A DNA stretch of 6,510 bases from Limnohabitans sp. (GCA_009693225.1 SHXP01000135.1:1-6510); one strand, 5' to 3'; numbered from the stretch's first letter, positions 1 through 6,426 are shown. A program made the numbers and translations. The notes: generated by a model not told the origin, from the sequence alone.

Positions 1-443
1 CCCATCAACACCAGTTTGTCGTGGCGCGTCAGTTCATCACGCAACCAATGGTTCAGCGCGGTCAACCACGCCATTTTGTAGACAAATTTGTCGCTGTCCG
101 GCGCCTGTCCGTTCGGGAAATACGCGCCGACCACGCGCACACCGTTGACCGTGCCGGTGATGACTCGCGCCATGTTGTCTGCAAAACCGGGGATGTTGTG
201 CACCACGTCAGTGATGGGGTGTTTGGAGATCAGCGCCACACCGTTATAGGTTTTCTGTCCAAAGAACGCGACCTGGTAACCGGCGGCCTCGATCTCGGCG
301 CGCGGGAATTTGTCGTCCGTGGTTTTGGTTTCCTGCAAAGCCAGCACGTCAATGGCTTGGTCGCCGGTGTGTGCGTTCAGCCAGTCGATGACTTGCGGCA
401 GGCGAACCGTGAGTGAGTTGACGTTCCAGGTGGCGAGTTTCAT
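1..443 (-). CDS. xth: Exonuclease III / AP endonuclease, 5' part (runs off the left edge)
   Basis: The minus strand from the ATG at 443 reads without a stop to the window edge, giving the first 147 residues of an exonuclease III-family enzyme (usually about 255-270 residues). This family cuts DNA at abasic sites and removes 3' blocking groups in base excision repair, in the cytoplasm. Visible motifs are the N-terminal MKLATWNVNS with metal-site Asn7, LALQETK with metal-ligand Glu38, the YNGVALIS segment (66-73) and GAYFPNG (106-112). The reading frame ends in LVLMG, just where the catalytic GDFN-type motif should follow, so the catalytic Asp and His lie outside the window. The start lies 9 bp after the bioB stop codon with no clear Shine-Dalgarno sequence, which suggests co-transcription and perhaps translational coupling with bioB. 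The family call is secure; the exact symbol (xth, xthA or exoA) is conventional. Confidence 0.93.
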   Translation of the reverse strand, partial: MKLATWNVNSLTVRLPQVIDWLNAHTGDQAIDVLALQETKTTDDKFPRAEIEAAGYQVAFFGQKTYNGVALISKHPITDVVHNIPGFADNMARVITGTVNGVRVVGAYFPNGQAPDSDKFVYKMAWLTALNHWLRDELTRHDKLVLM

Positions 444-452
444 GCAGATGCT

Positions 453-1451
453 TTAACTGGTGGTGATACCCAGCTTACCCAGCAAAGCCTGATCCCGCTG
501 CCAATCCGGGTTGCCGGTGGTCAGCAGTTTGTCACCGTAAAAAATGGAATTGGCCCCGGCCATGAAACACAGCGCTTGTATGGCTTCTCCCATTTGCTGG
601 CGGCCTGCCGACAAACGCACGCGCGCGGTCGGCATGGTGATGCGTGCGACTGCAATCGTGCGGACAAACTCCAGCAGGTCTAGCGACTCGGTGCCGTGCA
701 GTGGCGTGCCTTCCACTTGCACTAGGTTGTTGATAGGCACAGACTCGGGATAGGGTTGCAGGTTGGCGAGTTGGTGTACCAGACCGGCGCGTTGTTCGCG
801 GCTTTCGCCCATGCCGACGATGCCGCCGCTGCACACGTTCATGCCGGCGCTGCGCACATGCGCCAAGGTGTCCAGGCGCTCCTGGTAGTCGCGCGTGCTG
901 ATGATGTCGCCGTACAACTCGGGCGCGGTGTCCAGGTTGTGGTTGTAATAGTCCAGGCCTGCTTCTTTCAAGGTGTCTGCGTGTGAGGCGCTCAACATCC
1001 CCAGCGTGCAACAAGCTTCCATGTTCAGCGCTTTGACCGTGCGAATCAGTTCGGCCACTTTTTCAATGTCGCGGTTCTTGGGTTCGCGCCAGGCCGCACC
1101 CATGCAAAAACGGCTGGCGCCGTTCTTTTTGGCTTCGACCGCAGCGGCTTTCACTGCGTCTACATCCAGCATTTTGGAAGCTTCTACACCAGTGTCGTAA
1201 TGCACAGACTGAGGGCAGTAACCGCAGTCTTCGGGGCAGCCGCCGGTTTTGATTGACAACAGTGTGGAGAGTTGAACTTCGTTAGGGTTGAAGTGTTGGC
1301 GGTGAATTTGTTGTGCCTTGAACATCAAATTATTGAAAGGCAGATTGAACAGTTCTTCTATGGACTGGCGTGACCATTTCTCATCAGCAGGAACTGCGGT
1401 TTTGGCGGGCTTGATGAAATGAACGGTTTGTTGTGTGACTGCGGTAGGCAT
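453..1451 (-). CDS. bioB: Biotin synthase BioB (radical SAM)
   Basis: BioB inserts sulfur into dethiobiotin to make biotin, the last pathway step, using a radical SAM [4Fe-4S] cluster and a sacrificial [2Fe-2S] cluster. The 332-residue protein has the radical SAM motif CPEDCGYC with Cys72, Cys76 and Cys79. The ligands of the second cluster known from E. coli (Cys97, Cys128, Cys188, Arg260) are matched at a constant offset of 19 by Cys116, Cys147, Cys207 and Arg279. YNHNLDT (169-175) and the C-terminal MAGANSIFYGDKLLTTGNP segment are also typical. Everything needed for activity appears present. The N-terminus is about 19 residues longer than in E. coli and poorly conserved, as in other betaproteobacterial BioB. 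The ATG at 1451 has no recognisable Shine-Dalgarno sequence (the preceding bases are pyrimidine-rich), but the next in-frame Met is residue 43, too close to the core. It is divergent from bioA and followed after 9 bp by the exonuclease III gene. Confidence 0.98.
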   Translation of the reverse strand: MPTAVTQQTVHFIKPAKTAVPADEKWSRQSIEELFNLPFNNLMFKAQQIHRQHFNPNEVQLSTLLSIKTGGCPEDCGYCPQSVHYDTGVEASKMLDVDAVKAAAVEAKKNGASRFCMGAAWREPKNRDIEKVAELIRTVKALNMEACCTLGMLSASHADTLKEAGLDYYNHNLDTAPELYGDIISTRDYQERLDTLAHVRSAGMNVCSGGIVGMGESREQRAGLVHQLANLQPYPESVPINNLVQVEGTPLHGTESLDLLEFVRTIAVARITMPTARVRLSAGRQQMGEAIQALCFMAGANSIFYGDKLLTTGNPDWQRDQALLGKLGITTS

Positions 1452-1580
1452 AAGTAGGGTAGGTGATGACTAAACAGGTTAAATATAGCAATAAATAGAC
1501 CCACGGCGCCTAAGGCTGACAACGCGCGGGATAATCCTTGTCATTGGCATTCAGCCGCTTATTTCATTAAGAGGTTTTAT
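1452..1580. promoter_or_regulatory. Divergent bioB / bioA control region
   Basis: This 129-bp spacer must drive both bioB (leftward) and bioAFD (rightward). It is locally AT-rich near bioB. For bioB, a minus-strand TTGTCA (1517-1522) stands 17 bp from TCTATT (1494-1499) or 19 bp from TATTTA (1492-1497). For bioA, GATAAT (1530-1535) is a fair -10 box but has no good -35 box. A second TTGTCA on the plus strand (1538-1543) makes a TGACAA / 15 bp / TTGTCA inverted repeat. I do not see the enterobacterial BirA operator (TTGTAAACC with its inverted partner) or a BioR box (TTATMKATAA). The promoter assignments are weak guesses; only the arrangement and the repeat are directly seen. Confidence 0.4.
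1568..1574 (+). promoter_or_regulatory. Strong ribosome-binding site of bioA
   Basis: TAAGAGG-like bases here (TTAAGAGG including the preceding T) match the 16S rRNA tail closely. The site lies 6 nt before the CTG at 1581 but 30 nt before the first standard in-frame start, the GTG at 1605. It is the only good ribosome-binding site near the start of bioA and is why the CTG start is preferred. Confidence 0.7.
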
Positions 1581-2918
1581 CTGAGCTCCCTATCTACCCA
1601 ACTGGTGCAACGCAGTTTGCACAGTGTCTGGCACCCGTGTACCCAAATGCAGCACCACGAGACCGTGCCGTTGGTGGCGGTACGCAACGGCAGCGGTCCT
1701 TGGCTGTTCGACCACGATGGGCGCCGTTACCTGGACGCCATCAGCTCCTGGTGGGTTAATTTGTTTGGTCACGCCAACCCGCGCATCAACGCAGCTTTGA
1801 AGCAACAGCTCGACACCTTGGAGCACGCCATGCTGGCCGGGTTCACGCACGAACCTGTGGTGGCCTTATCCGAAAAACTCTCGGCTTTAACAGGCGGTGT
1901 CTTGGGTCATTGCTTTTATGCGTCTGACGGTGCATCCGCTGTTGAAATTGCGTTGAAGATGAGTTTTCACAGTTGGCGCAACCGTGGCTTGGGCGATAAA
2001 AAAGAGTTTGTCTGCCTCAAAGGCGGTTACCACGGCGAGACCGTCGGTGCGCTGGGCGTGACCGATGTGCCCATTTTTCGCGATGCGTATGACGCCTTGC
2101 TCAAACCCGCGCATTGCCTGATGTCGCCGGATGCCAGGCAAGCGCTGTACGGTGAGACAGCAGACCAGGTCGCGCTGCATGCCGCGCGTGAACTTGAAAC
2201 ACTGTTGCAAGCGCGGGCTGCGCAGATCAGCTCCGTCATCATTGAGCCTTTGGTGCAATGCGCGGGCGGCATGGCCATGCACAGCCCGGTGTATCTACAA
2301 GAGGTGCGGCGTTTATGCATCGCGTTCAATGTGCATTTGATTGCCGATGAAATCGCTGTGGGCTGCGGGCGCACCGGGCGGTTTTTTGCGTGCGAGTACG
2401 CAGGCATATGGCCTGATTTTTTGTGTTTGTCCAAAGGCATCAGCGGCGGCTACCTGCCTTTGTCTCTGGTGATGACGTGCGATGATGTCTACCAATCGTT
2501 TTACAGCGACAGCATGGCGCGGGGGTTTTTGCATTCGCATTCCTACACCGGCAACCCCTTGGCTTGCCGCGCTGCGCTGGCTACGCTTGCGATTTTTGAA
2601 GAAGACGGCGTGCTGGCGCAAAACCTTGTGCGTGCCAAACAATTCAGTGATGCGCTTGCGCCGTTGGCGACTCATTCAAAGGTGAAACACTTTCGACAGC
2701 AGGGCATGATCTGGGCGTTTGACGCGCAAGTCGACGACCCGCAACTGGCCGCTACATTTTCGCGGCGCTTTTTCGCCAGTGCTTTGAAACACGAGTTGCT
2801 GTTGCGTCCCATAGGCACAACCGTTTACCTGATGCCGCCTTATGTCTTGAGCGATGCAGATACCGGCTTGCTGGCAGAGCGTTTGCAAACCGTGTTTGAC
2901 GAGGTGATGCGCGCATGA
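1581..2918 (+). CDS. bioA: Adenosylmethionine-8-amino-7-oxononanoate aminotransferase BioA
   Basis: BioA converts 8-amino-7-oxononanoate (KAPA) to 7,8-diaminopelargonic acid. It is a class III PLP aminotransferase that, in the family's usual form, takes the amino group from S-adenosylmethionine. Numbering from the CTG start, visible motifs are WHPCTQM from Trp17, SSWWVNLFGH near 55-64, YASDGASAVE near 113-122, GYHGETVGA from 149, ADEIAVGCGRTG (PLP-binding Asp256) and LCLSKGISGG with the PLP lysine Lys285; a C-terminal LRPIGTTVYLMPPY carries the expected Arg. Tyr17 of E. coli BioA (WHPYT) is Cys here, which I recall as common in betaproteobacteria. The start is uncertain. CTG at 1581 gives 445 residues and follows an ideal ribosome-binding site; GTG at 1605 gives 437 residues but has none. 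The eight extra residues match the N-terminal length of related proteins as I remember them. It is first of three overlapping genes bioA-bioF-bioD. Confidence 0.96.
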   Translation: MSSLSTQLVQRSLHSVWHPCTQMQHHETVPLVAVRNGSGPWLFDHDGRRYLDAISSWWVNLFGHANPRINAALKQQLDTLEHAMLAGFTHEPVVALSEKLSALTGGVLGHCFYASDGASAVEIALKMSFHSWRNRGLGDKKEFVCLKGGYHGETVGALGVTDVPIFRDAYDALLKPAHCLMSPDARQALYGETADQVALHAARELETLLQARAAQISSVIIEPLVQCAGGMAMHSPVYLQEVRRLCIAFNVHLIADEIAVGCGRTGRFFACEYAGIWPDFLCLSKGISGGYLPLSLVMTCDDVYQSFYSDSMARGFLHSHSYTGNPLACRAALATLAIFEEDGVLAQNLVRAKQFSDALAPLATHSKVKHFRQQGMIWAFDAQVDDPQLAATFSRRFFASALKHELLLRPIGTTVYLMPPYVLSDADTGLLAERLQTVFDEVMRA

Positions 2919-4108
2919 GTTTCACGCAGTTGGACGCATTGACAGCGCATTTGAATGAACTGGACGCACAAGGTTTGCGCCGTTTCAGACATGGCGTGGA
3001 GTCTGTTTGCCAACCGCATTTGCTGGTCGACGGACAGCCCCTGTTGGCGTTCAACAGCAACGATTACCTGGGGCTGGCGGCGCATCCTTTGGTGGTCGAG
3101 GCTTTGAGAGAAGGCGCTTCGCTTTACGGGGCAGGCAGCGGCGCATCGCATTTGATCAGCGGACATTCGCAAGCGCATGCGCGTCTGGAGGAATTGCTGG
3201 CAGACATGTTGTCGCCTTTTCTGCCGTCTGTGCGGGCGCTCTATTTCAGCACCGGCTACATGGCGAACCTGGGCGTGTTGACAGCATTGGCAGACACGGC
3301 CAAAGGCGACATCACTTTTTTCTCAGATGCACTAAATCATGCTTCGTTGATTGACGGCATACGTTTGACGCGCGAGCCGTGTCAGGTGTACCGCCATGCT
3401 GACACGGCTGATTTGCCACAGCGATTGTCGACTTGTCAAAGCGGCACCAAGGTGGTGGTGACGGACGGTGTGTTCAGCATGGACGGTGATATCGCGCCGC
3501 TGCAAGCTTTGCTGGCCTTGTGCGAGCAACACGGTGTCTGGCTGCTGGTGGATGACGCGCATGGCTTTGGCGTTTTGGGTGACGGCGGCGCAGGTGTGTT
3601 GCAGCATTTCAATTTGCGCTCAGAGCAGTTGATATACATCGGCACGCTGGGCAAGGCTGCCGGGGTATCCGGCGCGTTTATCGCTGCGCATGAACATGTC
3701 ATTGAATGGATGGTGCAGCGTTCGCGTCCTTATATTTACTCCACCGCTTCAGTACCGGCGCTGGCGCATGCGCTGTTGACCAGTATGCGAATTATTCGGG
3801 GCGAGGAAGGGCGCAGACGCAGAGCGCATTTGCACACCTTGATTCAACAACTGTCGACGGCACCGGTGCAGGCCGCCTGGCAACGCATGGCTTCAACGAC
3901 AGCGATTCAGCCGCTGGTGATTGGCAGCAATGCGCAGGTGTTGAAGGCTTCAGCAGACTTGAAAGCGCAAGGCATTTGGATCAGCGCGATTCGCGCACCT
4001 ACCGTGCCTGTGAATACAGCCAGATTGCGCATTACCTTGTCGGCGTCTCACACCACGCAAGATGTTGATTGCCTGGTGCAGGCTTTGGCTGGCGGAGGGC
4101 TTTCATGA
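2915..4108 (+). CDS. bioF: 8-amino-7-oxononanoate synthase BioF
   Basis: BioF condenses pimeloyl-ACP (or pimeloyl-CoA) with L-alanine, releasing CO2, to form KAPA, the first committed ring-building step of biotin synthesis. The 397-residue protein is a PLP-dependent alpha-oxoamine synthase of normal length. It shows SNDYLGLAAHP (48-58), GSGASHLISGHS (74-85), STGYMANLG (112-120), NHASL (141-145) with the PLP-stacking His142, TDGVFSMDGD (183-192), VDDAHGFGVLG (212-222) with the PLP-binding Asp, and GTLGKAAGVSG (243-253) with the Schiff-base Lys247. The ATG overlaps the bioA stop as ATGA, and GAGG lies 10 nt upstream within bioA, so translation is probably coupled. The downstream bioD start overlaps its stop in the same way. 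No missing catalytic residue or frameshift is seen. Confidence 0.98.
   Translation: MSFTQLDALTAHLNELDAQGLRRFRHGVESVCQPHLLVDGQPLLAFNSNDYLGLAAHPLVVEALREGASLYGAGSGASHLISGHSQAHARLEELLADMLSPFLPSVRALYFSTGYMANLGVLTALADTAKGDITFFSDALNHASLIDGIRLTREPCQVYRHADTADLPQRLSTCQSGTKVVVTDGVFSMDGDIAPLQALLALCEQHGVWLLVDDAHGFGVLGDGGAGVLQHFNLRSEQLIYIGTLGKAAGVSGAFIAAHEHVIEWMVQRSRPYIYSTASVPALAHALLTSMRIIRGEEGRRRRAHLHTLIQQLSTAPVQAAWQRMASTTAIQPLVIGSNAQVLKASADLKAQGIWISAIRAPTVPVNTARLRITLSASHTTQDVDCLVQALAGGGLS
4094..4099 (+). promoter_or_regulatory. Ribosome-binding site deciding the bioD start
   Basis: GGAGGG inside the end of bioF lies 5 nt before the ATG at 4105. It fixes the bioD start there rather than at the in-frame upstream GTG at 4069, which would add 12 non-conserved residues and a 40-bp overlap with bioF. 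Confidence 0.8.
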
Positions 4109-4788
4109 AACAGTTATTTCCCAGCCAAGCTTTTTCGTGTTTTGTCACTGGCACCGACACCGAGATCGGCAAGACTTTGGTGGCGTCAGCGCTGGTGCAT
4201 ATGCAGGTTATTCGCGGCTGGCGTGTGGCTGCGATGAAGCCGGTGGCAGCGGGTGCCGAATGGCGCGATAACCGCTGGTGCAATGAAGACGCAGAGGCGC
4301 TGGCGGCTTGTGTGTCGGTGAAATTACCTCAAGAGATCACCACCCCGTATTTGTTCAAGACACCGGCCGCACCGCATATCGCAGCGAGCTTGGAAGAGGT
4401 GGTGATTGACCGCATGCATTTGATCAGTTGCTACCAGCAAGTGAGGGCGCAGGCGGATGCTGTGGTGGTCGAAGGCGTAGGCGGTTTTCGTGTGCCTTTG
4501 AACGACAACTATGACACGGCGGACATGGCCAAAGATTTGGGGCTGCCGGTGGTGCTGGTGGTTGGCATGCGATTGGGTTGTATCAGCCAGGCTTTGTTGA
4601 CCGCAGAAGCGATTTCGACCCGAGGTCTTTCGCTGATGGGTTGGGTGGCCAATACCGTGGACCCGCACATGCTGTTTCCGCAAGAAAACATAGACGCTAT
4701 TGCGCAAAGAATCAACGCGCCCTTATTAGGATGTATTCCCAGACTACTAGTGGCCAATGCAGCAACAGCAGCGGCTTGCTTGATTTAA
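4105..4788 (+). CDS. bioD: ATP-dependent dethiobiotin synthetase BioD
   Basis: BioD closes the ureido ring: 7,8-diaminopelargonic acid, CO2 and ATP give dethiobiotin, the substrate of BioB. The 227-residue product is of normal length. The P-loop GTDTEIGKT spans residues 16-24, with Lys23 and Thr24. MKPVAAG follows with Lys45 (E. coli Lys37). Mg ligands expected at Thr24, Asp62 and Glu123 are all present, the last in VVEGVGGFRVPL. The C-terminal half has the expected LPVVLVVGMRLGCISQALL strand and NTVDP turn near the nucleotide-base site. The start is the ATG overlapping the bioF stop (ATGA), with GGAGGG 5 nt upstream. Its TAA stop (4786-4788) falls inside the first, degenerate copy of the intergenic repeat that follows. 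It is the last gene of bioAFD and converges on folA. Confidence 0.97.
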   Translation: MKQLFPSQAFSCFVTGTDTEIGKTLVASALVHMQVIRGWRVAAMKPVAAGAEWRDNRWCNEDAEALAACVSVKLPQEITTPYLFKTPAAPHIAASLEEVVIDRMHLISCYQQVRAQADAVVVEGVGGFRVPLNDNYDTADMAKDLGLPVVLVVGMRLGCISQALLTAEAISTRGLSLMGWVANTVDPHMLFPQENIDAIAQRINAPLLGCIPRLLVANAATAAACLI

Positions 4789-4885
4789 TTTGGGTCATTA
4801 ATTGGGGTCAGATACCAATTAATTTCCCGATGCATTAGTCAACAATTAATTGGAACCTGACCCCAATTAATTCCCACAATTAATT
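4785..4885. repeat. BIME-like pair of inverted palindromic units between bioD and folA
   Basis: Two hairpin units lie in inverted orientation. Unit A is TTAATTGG (4798-4805), loop 4806-4814, CCAATTAA (4815-4822). Unit B is AATTAATTGG (4844-4853), loop 4854-4862, CCAATTAATT (4863-4872). Read on the minus strand, the unit B loop is GGTCAGGTT against GGTCAGATA in unit A, so they are the same sequence with two differences. Together 4797-4824 pairs with 4844-4871: 15 perfect pairs, then 11 more with two mismatches, around a 19-nt loop containing ATGCAT. On the left, TTAATTTGGGTCA (4785-4797) is a one-mismatch tandem copy of 4798-4810. On the right, AATTAATT recurs at 4878-4885. These flanking copies contain the stop codons of bioD and folA. 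The form suits a REP/BIME-type or MITE-like mobile repeat; it may also end or stabilise both convergent transcripts. No poly-T tract follows either side, so it is not a classical intrinsic terminator. Confidence 0.85.
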
Positions 4886-5368
4886 TCTTTGCAAGGTCAC
4901 GAGGCTATATCCCAGTCCTTGCGCCGAGGTGTGTGTCATGCGCTGTGTCTCTGTCCATTCAGCGGGGTTCAATTCAGGGGCGAAGGCATCGCCTGCATAG
5001 TCTGCATGTATCTCGGTGATCACCAGTTGTTGCGCCAAGGGCATGGCTTGTGCATACAACTGCGCGCCGCCTATCAACCACACTATTTCTTGTGCAATAA
5101 ACAAATCCAGCGCGGCTTGCAAAGAGCTCACCACTTGCGCGCCGGGCGCAGAAAAACCCGCTTGGCGCGACACCACCACATTGCGTCTGCCAGGTAACGG
5201 TCTGAATTTTTCTGGAATAGATTGCCAAGTGACGCGACCCATGATCACCGGTTGACCCAGCGTGGTCCGTTTGAAATGCGCCAAGTCCTCGGGCAGGTGC
5301 CAGGGCAAATCGCCGTTGACGCCGATGACGTTGTTGCGCGAGCAGGCGTAAATCAAATGCAGTGGCAT
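4880..5368 (-). CDS. folA: Dihydrofolate reductase FolA
   Basis: FolA reduces dihydrofolate to tetrahydrofolate with NADPH, supplying one-carbon carriers for thymidylate and purine synthesis in the cytoplasm; it is the target of trimethoprim. The 162-residue protein matches the chromosomal type. Visible are IGVNGDLPWHLPEDLAHFK (15-33) with catalytic acid Asp28, VIMGRVTW (41-48), FRPLPGRRNVVVSR (55-68) with Arg61 in the place of E. coli Arg57 for the substrate glutamate, VWLIGGAQLY (96-105) with the NADPH-binding Gly-Gly, and ITEIHADYAGDAFAP (117-131) with Thr118. The ATG at 5368 has no clear Shine-Dalgarno sequence, and an in-frame TGA lies nine codons upstream, so no longer ATG, GTG or TTG start exists. 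It follows the transporter gene by 51 bp on the same strand and may share its transcript. Its TAA stop (4880-4882) is part of an AATTAATT copy belonging to the adjacent repeat. No thyA, a common neighbour, is seen. Confidence 0.97.
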   Translation of the reverse strand: MPLHLIYACSRNNVIGVNGDLPWHLPEDLAHFKRTTLGQPVIMGRVTWQSIPEKFRPLPGRRNVVVSRQAGFSAPGAQVVSSLQAALDLFIAQEIVWLIGGAQLYAQAMPLAQQLVITEIHADYAGDAFAPELNPAEWTETQRMTHTSAQGLGYSLVTLQRN

Positions 5369-5419
5369 GGCAAAACAGGCAAGTAAAAACAGTCAATGCG
5401 CATTGTCGGTCATCAAGGA

Positions 5420-6358
5420 TCAGTCATTCGCCGGGGAGGGCGCACGCGACGGCAGCAAGACCGCCGCAATAGCGGTCAGCACGCAAATCAGCGCGACATC
5501 GTCTTGCCAATGCGGCCATTCACCGACCATGAAAGTCGCGAACAAGGTGCCTATCAAGGGCACGGCCATGATGCTCATGGCGCTGGTCGATGAGGGCAGG
5601 TCCCGCGCAAAACCGAACCAGATGAGTTGCGCAAAACCGTAGTTCACAAACACCGTATAGAACAAAGCGCCCCATGCCATGGGCGAGATGTCCCACGTGG
5701 GCCAGGTTTCGGTCGCCATCGCCAGCAAAATGATGAACGGGCTGCTGAGCATCAGCATCCAGACTGACAGCGATTGCACCGGCAGCGTAAAGCGTATGCG
5801 CCGCATCCACAGCGTGCCTATGGTCCAGCTGATGGCGCCGATTTCCATCCACATCACACCAATCGGTTTGCCCTGTAAGGCCGTCAGCTCATGCGAGATG
5901 AGCAGCCCTATGCCCAGCAGCGCGACGATGACGGCGATGACCACGCGTTTGTTCAACTGCTGACCCATAAACACCACGCCGAACACCACGGTCCACACCG
6001 GAAACACATAACTCAGTATGGCGGCGCACCCTGAGGACAGCGACACAATGCCCAGAATGGACACGGTGTGCAAAATGAAAATATTCGGTATGCCCAGCAG
6101 CACGATGTCGCGCCACTCGCGCGGCGAGTCGGGCCAAAGGCGCAGGCCGCGATAACGGAAATACACCATCAACCAGGACGCGCCCAGGAACATGGTGAGC
6201 CCGCGCATGTACAAAGGCGGCAGCTCGCGCACCGCGACTTTCATCATCGGCCAATTGATGCCCCACATCAACGTCAGCGCGATCAGCGCCAACACTTGTT
6301 GCCGGGTAATGCCCGGGCTTTTCAAACTGCCACCGGCGCTTTGATCGCCGGGTGACAT
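5420..6358 (-). CDS. EamA/DMT-family inner-membrane transporter, substrate unknown
   Basis: This 312-residue protein is a drug/metabolite transporter of the EamA type: two homologous halves of five helices each in the inner membrane. By hydrophobicity the ten segments lie near residues 21-41, 50-69, 82-105, 109-131, 137-156, 165-186, 196-217, 229-250, 261-279 and 285-304. The first helix carries the family-typical MWGINWPMMK pattern, and the second half ends with GEWPHWQD before the last helix, where the family usually has GE followed by a short loop. The basic KR (137-138) and RRIR (186-189) loops fit cytoplasmic placement. Family members export amino acids, metabolites or drugs; nothing here fixes the substrate, and the neighbouring folA does not imply a folate role. 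The ATG at 6358 is preceded by AGGG 10 nt upstream and a good sigma-70 promoter. Nothing is missing or broken. Confidence 0.93.
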   Translation of the reverse strand: MSPGDQSAGGSLKSPGITRQQVLALIALTLMWGINWPMMKVAVRELPPLYMRGLTMFLGASWLMVYFRYRGLRLWPDSPREWRDIVLLGIPNIFILHTVSILGIVSLSSGCAAILSYVFPVWTVVFGVVFMGQQLNKRVVIAVIVALLGIGLLISHELTALQGKPIGVMWMEIGAISWTIGTLWMRRIRFTLPVQSLSVWMLMLSSPFIILLAMATETWPTWDISPMAWGALFYTVFVNYGFAQLIWFGFARDLPSSTSAMSIMAVPLIGTLFATFMVGEWPHWQDDVALICVLTAIAAVLLPSRAPSPAND

Positions 6359-6397
6359 AGGTAGTCCGCCCTGAACAATTCATAAGCTGATGAATTT

Positions 6398-6425
6398 ATT
6401 GTAGATATGGGGATATCCCTGTCAC
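6398..6425 (-). promoter_or_regulatory. Probable sigma-70 promoter of the EamA gene
   Basis: On the minus strand GTGACA (6420-6425, 5 of 6 to TTGACA) and TACAAT (6398-6403, 5 of 6 to TATAAT) are separated by 16 bp. Transcription would begin near 6391, leaving a leader of about 33 nt before the ATG at 6358. The spacer contains the perfect palindrome GGGATATCCC (6410-6419). It is the best promoter match in the window. Confidence 0.65.
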
Positions 6426-6426
6426 T

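Noticed and set aside
21..416. 131-codon open frame on the plus strand
   Set aside because: It is antisense to the clear exonuclease III reading frame at 443-1 and its protein resembles nothing known to me.
532..1014. 160-codon minus-strand open frame inside bioB
   Set aside because: Shadow of bioB in another frame; the product is Arg/His-rich low-quality sequence, while bioB is fully supported.
1471..1500. AAACAGGTTAAAT region as a BirA operator half-site
   Set aside because: Only a loose resemblance to GGTTTACA and no inverted partner at the expected distance.
4069..4104. Upstream GTG start for bioD adding 12 residues
   Set aside because: The extra residues are not BioD-like, and GGAGGG with the ATGA overlap points clearly to the ATG at 4105.
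4797..4871. Intrinsic (Rho-independent) bidirectional terminator
   Set aside because: The stem is long but AT-rich at its base and no run of T follows on either strand, so the classical terminator form is absent. It may still affect transcript ends.
5394..5405. Palindrome CAATGCGCATTG between the EamA gene and folA, followed on the minus strand by TTTTT
   Set aside because: Only four pairs could form around a 4-nt loop and the T-run is 4 nt away; too weak to call a terminator, and a 12-bp palindrome alone proves little.
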